From Bog-756 sp963725395 (GTDB lineage Bacteria; Actinomycetota; Acidimicrobiia; Acidimicrobiales; RAAP-2): a stretch of DNA of 64,000 bases. Location of the stretch: assembly GCA_963725395.1 (NCBI GenBank), contig CAVRYH010000012.1:62001-126000 (forward strand), written 5' to 3'. Positions 17,180 through 25,983 of this stretch are shown here, in pieces. The notes below the pieces were generated by a model that saw only the letters and a program-made list of their open reading frames with translations, was not told the DNA's origin and ran no database searches. Positions within the stretch are counted from its first letter, which is position 1, and every line of letters starts with the position of its first letter. The translations under genes were made by a program, and so were the position numbers.

Positions 17180-18328
17180 ATGACAGGCGAGACGAACCCG
17201 GACGACCACATCGCGGCCTTCCGCTCCGGGTTGGTCCGCTGGCTGGACGAGCACCTCACCCCGGACGTCGTAGATGCCGGGCGGGCCGGCCCGGATGCCG
17301 ACGACAATCTGGAGATCCTCCGTCGGTGGAATGCCACCCTCGCCGACGCCGGTTGGGCAGCCCCGGCCTGGCCGGAGGAGTTCGGAGGACGCAGTGCCAC
17401 CATTCCCGAGCAGTTGGCCTGGCTGGAGGAGATGGCCGCAGCCGGGGCGCCGGGGCCAGTCAACGTCATCGGCGTGTCCAACATTGCCCCGGCCATCATG
17501 GCGCTGGGTACGGCCGCGCAACAGGAGCGGTTCCTCGCCCCGATGCTGCGCGGGGACGAGATCTGGAGCCAGGGAATGTCCGAGCCGGACGCCGGGAGCG
17601 ACCTTGCCTCCCTGCGCACGGTGGCACGCACCGAGGGCGACGTCTTCGTGGTGAACGGTCAGAAGACCTGGAACAGCCTGGGCCGCCACGCCGACTGGTG
17701 CCAGCTCTACGTCCGGACCGACCCGGACGTACCCAAGCACAAGGGCCTCAGCTGCCTGCTGGTCGACATGACCACGCCGGGCATCGACGTGCGCCCGCTG
17801 AAGACCATGGCCGGAGGACTGACCTTCTCCGAGCTGTTCTTCACCGACGTTGTCGTCCCCCGGGAGAACCTGCTCGGACCGCTCGACGGGGGGTGGGGGG
17901 TGGCGATGACGACACTGAGCTACGAGCGTGCGGGAGTGGCCCGGCTGCACCTCTCCATCAGCGCCCGCCTGGACAAGCTGCTGGACGACGCCAAGGGCCG
18001 GACGGCCCTCGCCGACCCGCTGCTGCGTGACCGCCTGATGTCCGTGTACGCCCGGGTGGCCTGCATGCGATGGACCACCACCCGCGAGCTGGAGGCTGTG
18101 GGACTCGGTCGCCAACCCTCGGCGAGCATGGGCAGCGTGGCCAAATTGATGTGGTCCGGCATCGAACAGGACCTGTCGGAACTGGCGGTCGACCTCCTCG
18201 GGCTGGAGGCGCTCAGCGGCCACTGGGCCCAGAATCTCGCCGCATCCCGCCAGACGTCGATCGCCGGCGGCACGACCGAGATCAATCGCAACATCCTGGC
18301 CGAACACGGCCTCGGGCTGCCTCGCTGA
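17180..18328 (+). CDS. acyl-CoA dehydrogenase
   Basis: A 382-residue acyl-CoA dehydrogenase: AWPEEFGG in the N-terminal domain, MSEPDAGSDLASL flavin loop, VNGQKTWNSLG, and GGTTEINRNILAEHGLGL at the C-terminus. The MCAD glutamate site is glycine (AGGT), and SYERAG in helix G provides a candidate base. Start ATG 17180 has GGAGGGA upstream. 49 bp separate it from a family III CoA-transferase on the same strand, suggesting an operon in which CoA transfer feeds the desaturation step. Confidence 0.92.
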   Translation: MTGETNPDDHIAAFRSGLVRWLDEHLTPDVVDAGRAGPDADDNLEILRRWNATLADAGWAAPAWPEEFGGRSATIPEQLAWLEEMAAAGAPGPVNVIGVSNIAPAIMALGTAAQQERFLAPMLRGDEIWSQGMSEPDAGSDLASLRTVARTEGDVFVVNGQKTWNSLGRHADWCQLYVRTDPDVPKHKGLSCLLVDMTTPGIDVRPLKTMAGGLTFSELFFTDVVVPRENLLGPLDGGWGVAMTTLSYERAGVARLHLSISARLDKLLDDAKGRTALADPLLRDRLMSVYARVACMRWTTTRELEAVGLGRQPSASMGSVAKLMWSGIEQDLSELAVDLLGLEALSGHWAQNLAASRQTSIAGGTTEINRNILAEHGLGLPR

Positions 18329-18377
18329 CGCAGTTGGCGCAACGGACTGGTCGGGCTACCTGAGGGGAGTGCGCTTC

Positions 18378-19592
18378 ATGGGAGTGATGAGCGGTATCCG
18401 GGTCGTCGAGGTCGCGGCGTGGACCTACGTGCCGGTGGCCGGGGCGGTGCTGGCCGAGTGGGGGGCCGACGTGATCAAGATCGAGCACCCAGAGACCGGT
18501 GATCCCCAGCGCGGGTTGGTGGCCTCCGGGCTCATACCCACCGGGCCCGGGGGTGTGGCCCACATGATGGAGCTGCCCAACCGGGGTAAGCGGAGCTTCG
18601 GACTCGACCTGAAGACCGAGGAGGGGCACGCGCTCCTCCTCGAGCTGGTCGCCACCGCCGATGTGTTCCTCACCAATTTCCGGCCGCAGGCACGCCGCAA
18701 GCTGGCCATCGACGTCGAGGACATCCGGGCGACCAAGCCGGACATCATCTATGTGAGGGGGTCCGGCCAGGGTCAGCGCGGGCCGGAGGCCGAGCGCGGC
18801 GGGTACGACAACAGCTCGTTCTGGGGCAGGGGTGGGCCGGCGGACATCATCTCCGACCCGGACGACTACCCGACCTCCCAGCCGGGGCCGGCCTTCGGGG
18901 ACGTCATCGGTGGACTGACCATCGCCGGGGGCATCTCCGCTGCGCTCTTCCATCGTCAACGTACGGGCGAGGCGCTGATCGTGGACAACTCGCTGCTGGC
19001 CACCTCGATGTGGGCCACCGGTGCCTCTTCTCTCGCCGCGGGGCTGTTCGGAATCGACCGGTTGCCGCGTGGCGACAGGACGAAGACGCCCAATCCGATC
19101 GTCAACAACTACCGGACCTCGGACAATCGATACCTGTCGCTTGTCATGCTGGAGTCCGACCGCTACTGGGCCGACCTGGTGACTCTGATGGGCCACCCCG
19201 AGCTGGCCGACGACCCCCGGTTCGTTGATGCCTCGGCCCGGGCACAGAACAACCAGGAGTGCGTCCGGACGCTCGACGGTCTCTTCGCCGAGAAGACCTT
19301 CGCCGAGTGGAAGGAGGTTCTGCTGCAGGCAAAGGGGGTATGGGCCCCGGTCCAGACGCCGAGCGAGGTGCTCGAGGACCCCCAGGCACTGGCCAACGGC
19401 TACATCCGCGAGATCGAGGCGGAATCCGGGACCGTGTTCCGCATCGTCCCGTCGCCCCTGCAGTTCGATGAGACGCCCCCGGACCTGACCAGGGCGCCGG
19501 GGCACGGCGAGCACACCGACGAGCTGCTGGAGGAACTGGGCCGGGACACGGACGCCATCATCGACCTGAAGGTCAGGGGCGTGGTGCTCTGA
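18378..19592 (+). CDS. CaiB/BaiF family III CoA-transferase
   Basis: A 404-residue transferase moving CoA between carboxylic acids. N-terminal GIRVVEVAAWTYVPVAGAVLAEWGADVIKIEHP, NRGKRSFGLDL, and the conserved aspartate in AFGDVIGG, the position of the covalent aspartyl intermediate in formyl-CoA transferase. Start ATG 18378 (GAGGGG ten bases upstream) is preferred over GTG 18369. It is closely similar in length and motif order to the CoA-transferase at 36424, a paralogue. It follows an acyl-CoA dehydrogenase and is convergent with the aldehyde dehydrogenase. Confidence 0.92.
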   Translation: MGVMSGIRVVEVAAWTYVPVAGAVLAEWGADVIKIEHPETGDPQRGLVASGLIPTGPGGVAHMMELPNRGKRSFGLDLKTEEGHALLLELVATADVFLTNFRPQARRKLAIDVEDIRATKPDIIYVRGSGQGQRGPEAERGGYDNSSFWGRGGPADIISDPDDYPTSQPGPAFGDVIGGLTIAGGISAALFHRQRTGEALIVDNSLLATSMWATGASSLAAGLFGIDRLPRGDRTKTPNPIVNNYRTSDNRYLSLVMLESDRYWADLVTLMGHPELADDPRFVDASARAQNNQECVRTLDGLFAEKTFAEWKEVLLQAKGVWAPVQTPSEVLEDPQALANGYIREIEAESGTVFRIVPSPLQFDETPPDLTRAPGHGEHTDELLEELGRDTDAIIDLKVRGVVL

Positions 19593-19631
19593 CCAACGGC
19601 CCCGGGGCGACGGCCCGGCGGGTCACTCCAG

Positions 19632-21128
19632 CTAGCCCAGCGGCGGGAGCCCTCCGGCGTATGTCTTGGTTTCGGTGTACTGCTGGAAGCCCTCGACGCC
19701 GTTCTGGCGGCCGATGCCGCTGGCCTTGTAGCCACCGAACGGCGCATCCGATCCGTACCAGATGCCACCGTTGACGGCGGCCGTCCCGGCCCGCACCCGT
19801 CGCGCCACGGCCAGGGCGCGCTCCTCGGATCCCGAGGTCACACCGACCCCCAGGCCGTACTGGTTCTCATTGGCCACTCGCACTGCATCGTCGTCGTCAT
19901 CGAAGGGAACCACGACCAGGACAGGGCCGAAGATCTCCTCACGGGCGATCGCCATCGAGTTGTCGACGTCGGCAAACAGGGTCGGCTCTACGTAGTACCC
20001 CTTGTCCAGGTGGGCGGGACGACCTCCGCCGACCACGAGGCGCGCCCCCTCTTTCTTTCCAGCCTCGATGTAGCCGAGGACGCGCTCACGCTGCACGGCA
20101 CTGATCTGGGGCCCCTGGAAGTTGACGGGATCGGTCGGATCGCCGTAGGGGACGGTCCGGAAACCGGCCTCGATGATGGCCATGCCCTCCTCGTAGCGGG
20201 CCCGGGGCAGGAGCAGCCGGGTCAGCATCACGCAACCCTGCCCTCCGTGGACGCAGACGGTCCAGGCGGAGGAGAGCTTCTCCTCGAAGTTCGCGTCCTC
20301 GAGGACGATGTCGGCCGATTTGCCGCCCAGCTCGAGGAAGAGGCGCTTCAGGGTGGGCGCCCCCTTTTCCATGATCCGCCGGCCGACCGCGGTCGAACCG
20401 GTGAAGGAGATCAGGTCGACACGCGGGTCGGTCACGAGATCCTCGGCCACCGCATTGTCCGACGTGGTCACCACCTGGAGCACGCCGGGCGGGATGTCCG
20501 TGCGCTCAGCGACGAGCCGCCCGATGCGGGTGGCGTTCCACGGGGTGTTGGGAGCGGCCTTCAAGATGACGGTGTTCCCGGTGGCGAGCCCCTGGCCCAA
20601 CTTGTTGATGGTGACCTCAAAGGGGTAGTTCCACGGCACGATGGCCCCGACCACCCCGACGGCCTCCTTGCTGACCTTGCGCCAGCTCCGTGTGCCGAAC
20701 GCGGTGCCCTCGGGCAGATCGCGCTCCCATTCGAACTCATCGATGAAGGCGGCGGGCCAGAGCAGACCGTCGGAGAGCGGAGTGTCGAGTTGGGGACCGT
20801 AGGTGAGGAGCACCGGCGTGCCCACCTCGGCCACCAGTTCGGAGCGCAGCAGCTCCTGCTCCTCCACGAGTGCATCGTTGAGCTGGCGCAGGCATCGCTG
20901 GCGAAGCTCACGGTCGGTGGACCAGGCTGATTCGTCAAAGGCCCTGCGGGCGGCGCCGATGGCCTCGTTCATGTCCTCATGCCCCGCGTCGGCCACATGG
21001 CCGAGCACCTCCTCGGTGGCGGGATTCACGTTATCGAAGACCGCTCCCGACCTGGCCTCGGTCAGCTTGCCGTCGATCAGCATCCGTTCTTCGCCCCGAG
21101 GGCTCCCCGTCGGATCGGCAGTCGTCAT
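19632..21128 (-). CDS. NAD(P)-dependent aldehyde dehydrogenase
   Basis: 498 residues, standard for the superfamily. Oxyanion asparagine N167 (PWNYPF), general base E266 (LELGGKSAD) and nucleophile C299 (GGQGCVML) are all present, so it should be active. The cofactor-binding SFTGSTAVGRR is at 241-251. Start ATG 21128 with AAGGAGG upstream. It is divergent from the crotonase-type gene at 21256. It probably oxidises an aldehyde formed by alcohol dehydrogenase or P450 chemistry to the acid that is then made into a CoA ester. Confidence 0.92.
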   Translation of the reverse strand: MTTADPTGSPRGEERMLIDGKLTEARSGAVFDNVNPATEEVLGHVADAGHEDMNEAIGAARRAFDESAWSTDRELRQRCLRQLNDALVEEQELLRSELVAEVGTPVLLTYGPQLDTPLSDGLLWPAAFIDEFEWERDLPEGTAFGTRSWRKVSKEAVGVVGAIVPWNYPFEVTINKLGQGLATGNTVILKAAPNTPWNATRIGRLVAERTDIPPGVLQVVTTSDNAVAEDLVTDPRVDLISFTGSTAVGRRIMEKGAPTLKRLFLELGGKSADIVLEDANFEEKLSSAWTVCVHGGQGCVMLTRLLLPRARYEEGMAIIEAGFRTVPYGDPTDPVNFQGPQISAVQRERVLGYIEAGKKEGARLVVGGGRPAHLDKGYYVEPTLFADVDNSMAIAREEIFGPVLVVVPFDDDDDAVRVANENQYGLGVGVTSGSEERALAVARRVRAGTAAVNGGIWYGSDAPFGGYKASGIGRQNGVEGFQQYTETKTYAGGLPPLG

Positions 21129-21243
21129 GGTCACCCTCCTTGGCCGGCTGCTCGACCGGCGTATGCGGGGCATGCTAGCTCGCGAGTCCGTGTGGTGAAC
21201 AGGCGTGCTCCGGCCCTTATCGGGCCTCGGGGTCGGGCAGCGC

Positions 21244-21249
21244 TACGCT
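21244..21249 (+). promoter_or_regulatory. -10 box of leaderless-type promoter (crotonase gene)
   Basis: TACGCT six bases ahead of the GTG at 21256; no ribosome binding site is visible, which supports this GTG as the start. Confidence 0.45.
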
Positions 21250-21255
21250 CACGCC

Positions 21256-22368
21256 GTGGGAGCAGACGGCCGGCTCGACCTGGTGCCGACGATGACCGCC
21301 GAGACCTTCCGCTCCACGGTCGGGGTCGGCCCGGGGGCCGAACAGTTGGGGCCATTCGCCCACCAGCCATTGTGCGTCGTCGAGCTCGACGACGGTCCGG
21401 ACATAGAACCACTGACCCGGTTCCTGCCCTGCGTCGTCGCCGGAGTGGCCACCCGGACCACGAAGGGGATCGACGCACCGGAGATCGACCTGCTCCTCAC
21501 CGACGATCCGTCGGCAGGACCACCGTGGGTCGTGTGCGAGGATATCCCCTCGACCCTGGAAGGACTCGGTGCGGCCTGCCGTTCCTCGCCCTTGGCCGCC
21601 ATCGCCTTGGCCCAGCTGTTGCGCTTCAGCACGAGGCTCAGTGTTCCCGATGCGCTGGTGGCCGAGTCGTTCGTCTATTCCATGCTGCAGGCCGGGCCCG
21701 AGCATCGTGCCTGGTTGGCGTCGCGGCCACCGAGAACTGGCCCCCGGGGGGCGCCGCGGGGTGCGATGGCCGGTCACGAGCCCGATGCGGTCACCGTGGC
21801 ACGGGACAATGACGTGCTGTCCATCCGCCTCAACCGTCCCCGCGTCCACAACGCCTACAACACGGCCATGAGGGACGGACTGTCCGCCGCGCTCCAGGTC
21901 GCCGACGCGGACCCGACCGTTCGACGGGTCGACCTCATGGGGCAGGGGCCCTCGTTCTGCAGTGGGGGTGACCTCGGGGAGTTCGGCACCGCACCCGACC
22001 CGGCCACCGCTCACGCCGTCCGGATCAGCCGGTCCGCGGCGATCTGGATGGACCGGTGCTCGAGCCGCACGACGGTGCAGGTGCACGGAGCCTGCATCGG
22101 GGCCGGCGTCGAGTTGTCGGCGTTCGCCCGGACGGTCGTCGCCGACCCGACCGCGTTCTTCCGACTGCCGGAGGTGGCGATGGGCCTGATACCGGGAGCC
22201 GGCGGGACGGTCAGCCTCCCGCGTCGCATCGGACGCCAGCGGGCCGCGCACCTGGCCATCAGCGGGAACGTACTCGAAGTGCCCACCGCTGAGGGCTGGG
22301 GTCTCGTCGACCGCGTCGTCCCCGTCGCGCCCGACTCGCCGGCGGGTTCTCCATCCGATCCGGTGTAG
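21256..22368 (+). CDS. enoyl-CoA hydratase/isomerase family protein with long N-terminal extension
   Basis: 370 residues, about 110 more than a typical crotonase. The recognisable crotonase domain starts near residue 175: LSIRLNRPRVHNAYNT, oxyanion motif CSGGDLGEFG, then HGACIGAGVELSAFA and GLIPGAGGTVSLPRRIGRQRA. The first ~165 residues also look partly crotonase-like (SPLAAIALAQLLR and a Q/E-H-R-A-W end) but lack the oxyanion motif, so they may be a degenerate repeat. Start GTG 21256 is inferred from the -10 box; other starts (21205, 21292) are possible. It is divergent from the aldehyde dehydrogenase. Confidence 0.78.
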   Translation: MGADGRLDLVPTMTAETFRSTVGVGPGAEQLGPFAHQPLCVVELDDGPDIEPLTRFLPCVVAGVATRTTKGIDAPEIDLLLTDDPSAGPPWVVCEDIPSTLEGLGAACRSSPLAAIALAQLLRFSTRLSVPDALVAESFVYSMLQAGPEHRAWLASRPPRTGPRGAPRGAMAGHEPDAVTVARDNDVLSIRLNRPRVHNAYNTAMRDGLSAALQVADADPTVRRVDLMGQGPSFCSGGDLGEFGTAPDPATAHAVRISRSAAIWMDRCSSRTTVQVHGACIGAGVELSAFARTVVADPTAFFRLPEVAMGLIPGAGGTVSLPRRIGRQRAAHLAISGNVLEVPTAEGWGLVDRVVPVAPDSPAGSPSDPV

Positions 22369-22518
22369 CATCTCGCCGAAATCGCACGTCGCCGACTGGG
22401 GCACCGGTGAGCCGAGGGGGCTCCACCCGCGCCGGATCGGGTCCAGTGGTGACCGCCAGCGGTTGACCCATCGGCGGGGTGACCCGGGCTCCAACCGGGC
22501 AGAGAGAAGGGATCGTCC

Positions 22519-22824
22519 ATGGAGTTGAAAGCGGGGATGCAGCTCCGCAGCACAGTCGGGCCTGCCGAAGTGGTGGTGATCCGCGCCCCCGACCAACCGG
22601 CGACCCTCACATCGGGAGGCCTCCCCATGGTCGCCCGCGACGACGAGGTGACGCAGGGTGACGTCCAGCCCGGCGGCGAAGGAGCGGTCCTGCTCGGCAA
22701 GCGCTACGTGGACGAAGCGGGATCGATCGAGGTCCTGTGCACGAAACCCGGGGATGGAGTGCTCGCCGTCGACGGCCGGCCTCTCGACGTGAAAAGCGCG
22801 AAGCCCCTCCCGTCCTCGGACTGA
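22519..22824 (+). CDS. small conserved-type protein of unknown function, coupled to acyl-CoA ligase
   Basis: 101 residues with no membrane segment or signal peptide. It is rich in short beta-prone stretches (AEVVVIRAP, GGEGAVLLGKRYVDEAGSIEVLC, DGVLAVDGRPL), consistent with a small all-beta or OB/SH3-like fold. Start ATG 22519 behind AGAAGGG. The stop is 9 bp before the start of an acyl-CoA ligase, so the two are almost certainly co-translated. I do not recognise a named family; an accessory role for the ligase is a guess from context. Confidence 0.75.
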   Translation: MELKAGMQLRSTVGPAEVVVIRAPDQPATLTSGGLPMVARDDEVTQGDVQPGGEGAVLLGKRYVDEAGSIEVLCTKPGDGVLAVDGRPLDVKSAKPLPSSD

Positions 22825-22833
22825 GGAGGAGCA

Positions 22834-24318
22834 GTGCACCTCGGCCTCGTCCTGGACATGGCGCACTCGGGGTTCGCCGACCGGGGTGCCGTGACCGTCG
22901 AGGACCAAACCCTCGACTACGCCGGACTCGCCGAGTACTCATGGGCCGCTTCGGCTCGATTCGTCGAACTCGGCGTCCCGTCGGTCATCTACCTCGGCAG
23001 CAACCACATCGCCTATCCGATCGCTCTGTTCGGGGCCGCTGGGGCTGGCGTCCCGTTCATACCCCTCAACTACAGGCTGGGTCCGGAGCAGCTCACGGCT
23101 CAGATCGATGCCCACCCCGGGGCATTCGTCCTGTACGAGGGGGAAGCCCCCTCCTTCGCCGATCCGCAACGCTCCGCCGAGCGGCAGGACTTCGTCGACT
23201 CGCTGGACCGGACCGGTGCCGAGCCACCAACCCCGCAGGATCCCGAACTGCCCTGCGTGCTGCTCTACACCAGTGGCACCACCGCCGCCCCGAAGGCCTC
23301 TGTCCTGCGCCACCGTCATCTCATGTCCTACCTCCTCGGCACCGTGGAGTTCGCCAGTGCCGAAGAATACGACGTGGCGCTGGTGTCGGTGCCCCCGTAC
23401 CACGTCGCCGGTATCGCCAACCTGCTGAGCAACCTCTACGCAGGACGCCGCATCATCTACATCGACCGGTTCGATCCCGAGCTGTGGTTGCGCATCGTGC
23501 GAGACGAGAAGGTCACCCAAGCGATGGTGGTGCCGACCATGCTGGCCCGGGTCGTCGAGCATCTACGGGACGCTGATGAGGCCGAGACCCCCAGCCTCCG
23601 GACGCTCTCCTACGGAGGCGCCCGCATGCCTCTCCCGGTACTGCAACGCGCCCTCGAGTTGTTCCCGACGACCGGCTTCGTCAACGCCTACGGCCTCACC
23701 GAGACCAGCTCGACCATCGCCCTGCTCGGGCCCGAGGACCACCGAGCCGCGTTCGAGGCGGAGGATCCAGCGGCACACGCCCGCCTCGCCTCGGTGGGCC
23801 GACTGGTGCCGGGCATCGAGTTGGAGGTACGCGATGAGCACGGGTGCACTGTAGAAACAGGGCAGACCGGCCTCCTGTTCCTCCGTGGCGATCAGATCTC
23901 AGGGGAGTACTCGGGTGAGTCCGTGCTCGACGAAGACGGGTGGTTCCCGACGCGGGACCGGGGATCGATCGACGAGGAGGGATATCTGTTCATCGAGGGC
24001 CGTGCCGACGACACCATCATCCGCGGCGGCGAGAACATCGCGCCGGCCGAGATCGAGGATGTGCTCGTGTCCCATGACGCCGTCCTCGACGCGGTGGTGG
24101 TTGGACTGCCCGACGACCAGTGGGGCCAGCGACTCGTGGCCGTCGTCGTGCCCAGCCAGGGACACGAGGTCAGCTCCACCGAGCTGCAGGAGTTGGTACG
24201 CGGCCGCCTCCGGTCCTCCAAGACACCCGAGACCATCGAGGTCTGGCCCGAACTGCCTCGTACCGACACCGGGAAACTGCTCCGACGGACGGTGGTCAGC
24301 CGCCTGACCCACGAGTAG
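22834..24318 (+). CDS. AMP-dependent acyl-CoA synthetase/ligase
   Basis: Activates a carboxylic acid to its CoA ester via an acyl-adenylate. 494 residues. P-loop-like motif YTSGTTAAPK at 145-154, A5-like region NAYGLTETSS, the hinge aspartate region TRDRGSIDEEGYLFIEGRADD, and the C-terminal catalytic lysine K481 in DTGKLLRR. Start GTG 22834 with GAGGAGG upstream. It is preceded by the 101-residue gene and convergent with the SRPBCC gene. As the only ligase in the window it may be the entry point of the pathway. Confidence 0.92.
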   Translation: MHLGLVLDMAHSGFADRGAVTVEDQTLDYAGLAEYSWAASARFVELGVPSVIYLGSNHIAYPIALFGAAGAGVPFIPLNYRLGPEQLTAQIDAHPGAFVLYEGEAPSFADPQRSAERQDFVDSLDRTGAEPPTPQDPELPCVLLYTSGTTAAPKASVLRHRHLMSYLLGTVEFASAEEYDVALVSVPPYHVAGIANLLSNLYAGRRIIYIDRFDPELWLRIVRDEKVTQAMVVPTMLARVVEHLRDADEAETPSLRTLSYGGARMPLPVLQRALELFPTTGFVNAYGLTETSSTIALLGPEDHRAAFEAEDPAAHARLASVGRLVPGIELEVRDEHGCTVETGQTGLLFLRGDQISGEYSGESVLDEDGWFPTRDRGSIDEEGYLFIEGRADDTIIRGGENIAPAEIEDVLVSHDAVLDAVVVGLPDDQWGQRLVAVVVPSQGHEVSSTELQELVRGRLRSSKTPETIEVWPELPRTDTGKLLRRTVVSRLTHE

Positions 24319-24330
24319 CGTCCTCGGCGG

Positions 24331-24819
24331 TCAGTCCGCGTTGCGACGGGCGCGACGCCTCTCGAGCGTCCTCAGGAGGGATTCCTCGATCAACCGGTCA
24401 TTGTCCTTCGAGATGAAGTGGTGCACCCTCTTCTCGAGGAGTCGGCGCATGAGCGGGTTGCGGGCCTCGTAGGTCTCGTGGAAGGACACCCGGGTCCTGC
24501 CGTCACCCAGGTCCTCCAGCCGGGTCCACCCCGTGGCGTTCGACCACAGGGGCTTACCGATGGCATCGTAGCGCCACTGGACGGGTCGTTCGGCCTCGGT
24601 GATCCATTCCCACGATTGGGCCACCCCACCCGAGAGGAGGTACCTCGGTACCGGGAACGTGCAGTGACGGACCAGGCCGTTCCCCGACTCGTCGCCGGGA
24701 TGGAAGATCTCGATGGACACCGTGGGGGTCTTGATGTCCTTGCGCGTGTACGCCCAGAGGGCGTCCCACACCTCCTCGGGCTTACCGTCCACGGTGAAGT
24801 CGAACCTGTGGTCCTGCAC
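24331..24819 (-). CDS. SRPBCC (START/polyketide-cyclase-like) domain protein
   Basis: 162 residues with a helix-grip fold: HRFDFTVDGKPEEVWDALW is the typical opening, with a hydrophobic-ligand-binding strand pattern through WEWITEAERPVQWRYDA and GRTRVSFHETYEARNPLMRRLLEK, and a long C-terminal helix. This family binds hydrophobic small molecules or acts as a cyclase/lipid carrier. GTG start at 24819 with AAGGGG upstream. It shares the strand of the acyl-CoA dehydrogenase at 24881, 61 bp upstream, so the two are probably co-transcribed. Confidence 0.82.
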   Translation of the reverse strand: MQDHRFDFTVDGKPEEVWDALWAYTRKDIKTPTVSIEIFHPGDESGNGLVRHCTFPVPRYLLSGGVAQSWEWITEAERPVQWRYDAIGKPLWSNATGWTRLEDLGDGRTRVSFHETYEARNPLMRRLLEKRVHHFISKDNDRLIEESLLRTLERRRARRNAD

Positions 24820-24880
24820 GATGTCCCCTTTTGGCCCGGTGCGTCGGTCCCGCCCGTGGTCTCGGACGAAGGTCGGAAGG

Positions 24881-25960
24881 TCAGAAGATCCCGGATGCTT
24901 CGGCGAGCCGGCCCCGGAGGAGTCCGGCCAACCGTTGGCGATGGTAGGCGGCGTCGCCGTAGCTGACGCGGTCGAACTGGGAGCGTTTCAGGTACAGGTG
25001 GAGGTCGTGTTCCCAGGTGAACCCGATGCCTCCGTGGACCTGGAGGCCCGAGGCCATGACCCGCTTGGCGGCATCGCTCGACCAGATCTTGGCCGTGGAG
25101 GCGGCTATGGATGCGTCCCCCTCGCCGGCCGACAGGGCCCACGCGGCGTACCAGGTGCTCGAGCGCATGCCCTCGACGTCGACGACCATGTCGGCACAGC
25201 GGTGCTTGATGGCCTGGAAGCTGCCGATGGGCTGGTCGAACTGGATCCGGTCCTTGGCGTACTGGACCGCCAGCTCGAGCACCCGTCCCCCACCGCCCAG
25301 CATCTCCGCCGACGACCCGACCGCCCCGCGGTCGAGGAGGCCGACGGCGAGCTCGTCGTCACCCAGGTGCACCGCGGGTGTCCGGTCGAAGGACAACCAG
25401 GACAGCGTGCGGGTGATGTCCATGGCCGGTTCCCGCGCCGGCCGGCCGACGGCCGCGAGGTCGACGGCGAAGACGCTCCCCGAGGCCACCACCACGGCGA
25501 CCTCGGCCACCGACGCACCCTCGACCGGGCCGAGCCGCCCCGACACGGTCCAGCCGTCGCCGGCCCGCTCGGCCACCAGCGCGTCGGGATCACGGCTCCA
25601 CCCGACACAACCGATCCGATCGCCCGTCGCCAGCGCGTCCACCCAGTGGTCATGGCCGCCCGACGCCGCCAGGGTGTCCAGGGCCAACAGGCTCGGCAGG
25701 AACGGCACCGGCGCGGTATGGCGGCCGACCTCCTCGAGCAGGACGGCGGCCTCGACCCATCCCGCCCCCAGACCTCCGGCGTCCTCGGGAAGGGTCACGC
25801 CCAGCCAGCCCTGCTCCGCCATCGATCGCCACAGTCCCGCGTCGAAGGGATGGCCGGAAGACAGGTGCGCTCTGACGTGCTCGTGGTCGGCGCGGTCGTC
25901 GAGCAGACCACGGGCCGCCTCCTGCAGCGCCACCTGATCCTCCGAAAGCTCGAAATCCAC
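24881..25960 (-). CDS. acyl-CoA dehydrogenase, short subunit-like
   Basis: 359 residues. Flavoprotein fold with FELSEDQVALQEAARGLLDD at the N-terminus, LPEDAGGLG, and LQVHGGIGFTWEHDLHLYLKR near the C-terminus. The MCAD glutamate site falls in SYGDAAYHRQ and is glycine; the middle domain is reduced and lacks the TEPxxGSD loop. These features match the non-catalytic-type half of heteromeric steroid-side-chain dehydrogenases (ChsE/FadE pairs). Start GTG 25960 with TACGAT seven bases upstream; ATG 25969 is the alternative. It is divergent from the full-length dehydrogenase at 25984, a likely partner. Confidence 0.88.
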   Translation of the reverse strand: MDFELSEDQVALQEAARGLLDDRADHEHVRAHLSSGHPFDAGLWRSMAEQGWLGVTLPEDAGGLGAGWVEAAVLLEEVGRHTAPVPFLPSLLALDTLAASGGHDHWVDALATGDRIGCVGWSRDPDALVAERAGDGWTVSGRLGPVEGASVAEVAVVVASGSVFAVDLAAVGRPAREPAMDITRTLSWLSFDRTPAVHLGDDELAVGLLDRGAVGSSAEMLGGGGRVLELAVQYAKDRIQFDQPIGSFQAIKHRCADMVVDVEGMRSSTWYAAWALSAGEGDASIAASTAKIWSSDAAKRVMASGLQVHGGIGFTWEHDLHLYLKRSQFDRVSYGDAAYHRQRLAGLLRGRLAEASGIF

Positions 25961-25967
25961 GAGCAGC

Positions 25968-25973
25968 ATCGTA
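25968..25973 (-). promoter_or_regulatory. -10 box of leaderless-type promoter (short acyl-CoA dehydrogenase)
   Basis: On the minus strand TACGAT, seven bases ahead of GTG 25960. It falls inside the codon for the alternative start ATG 25969, which argues for the GTG. Confidence 0.45.
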
Positions 25974-25983
25974 GGCCGACCCC

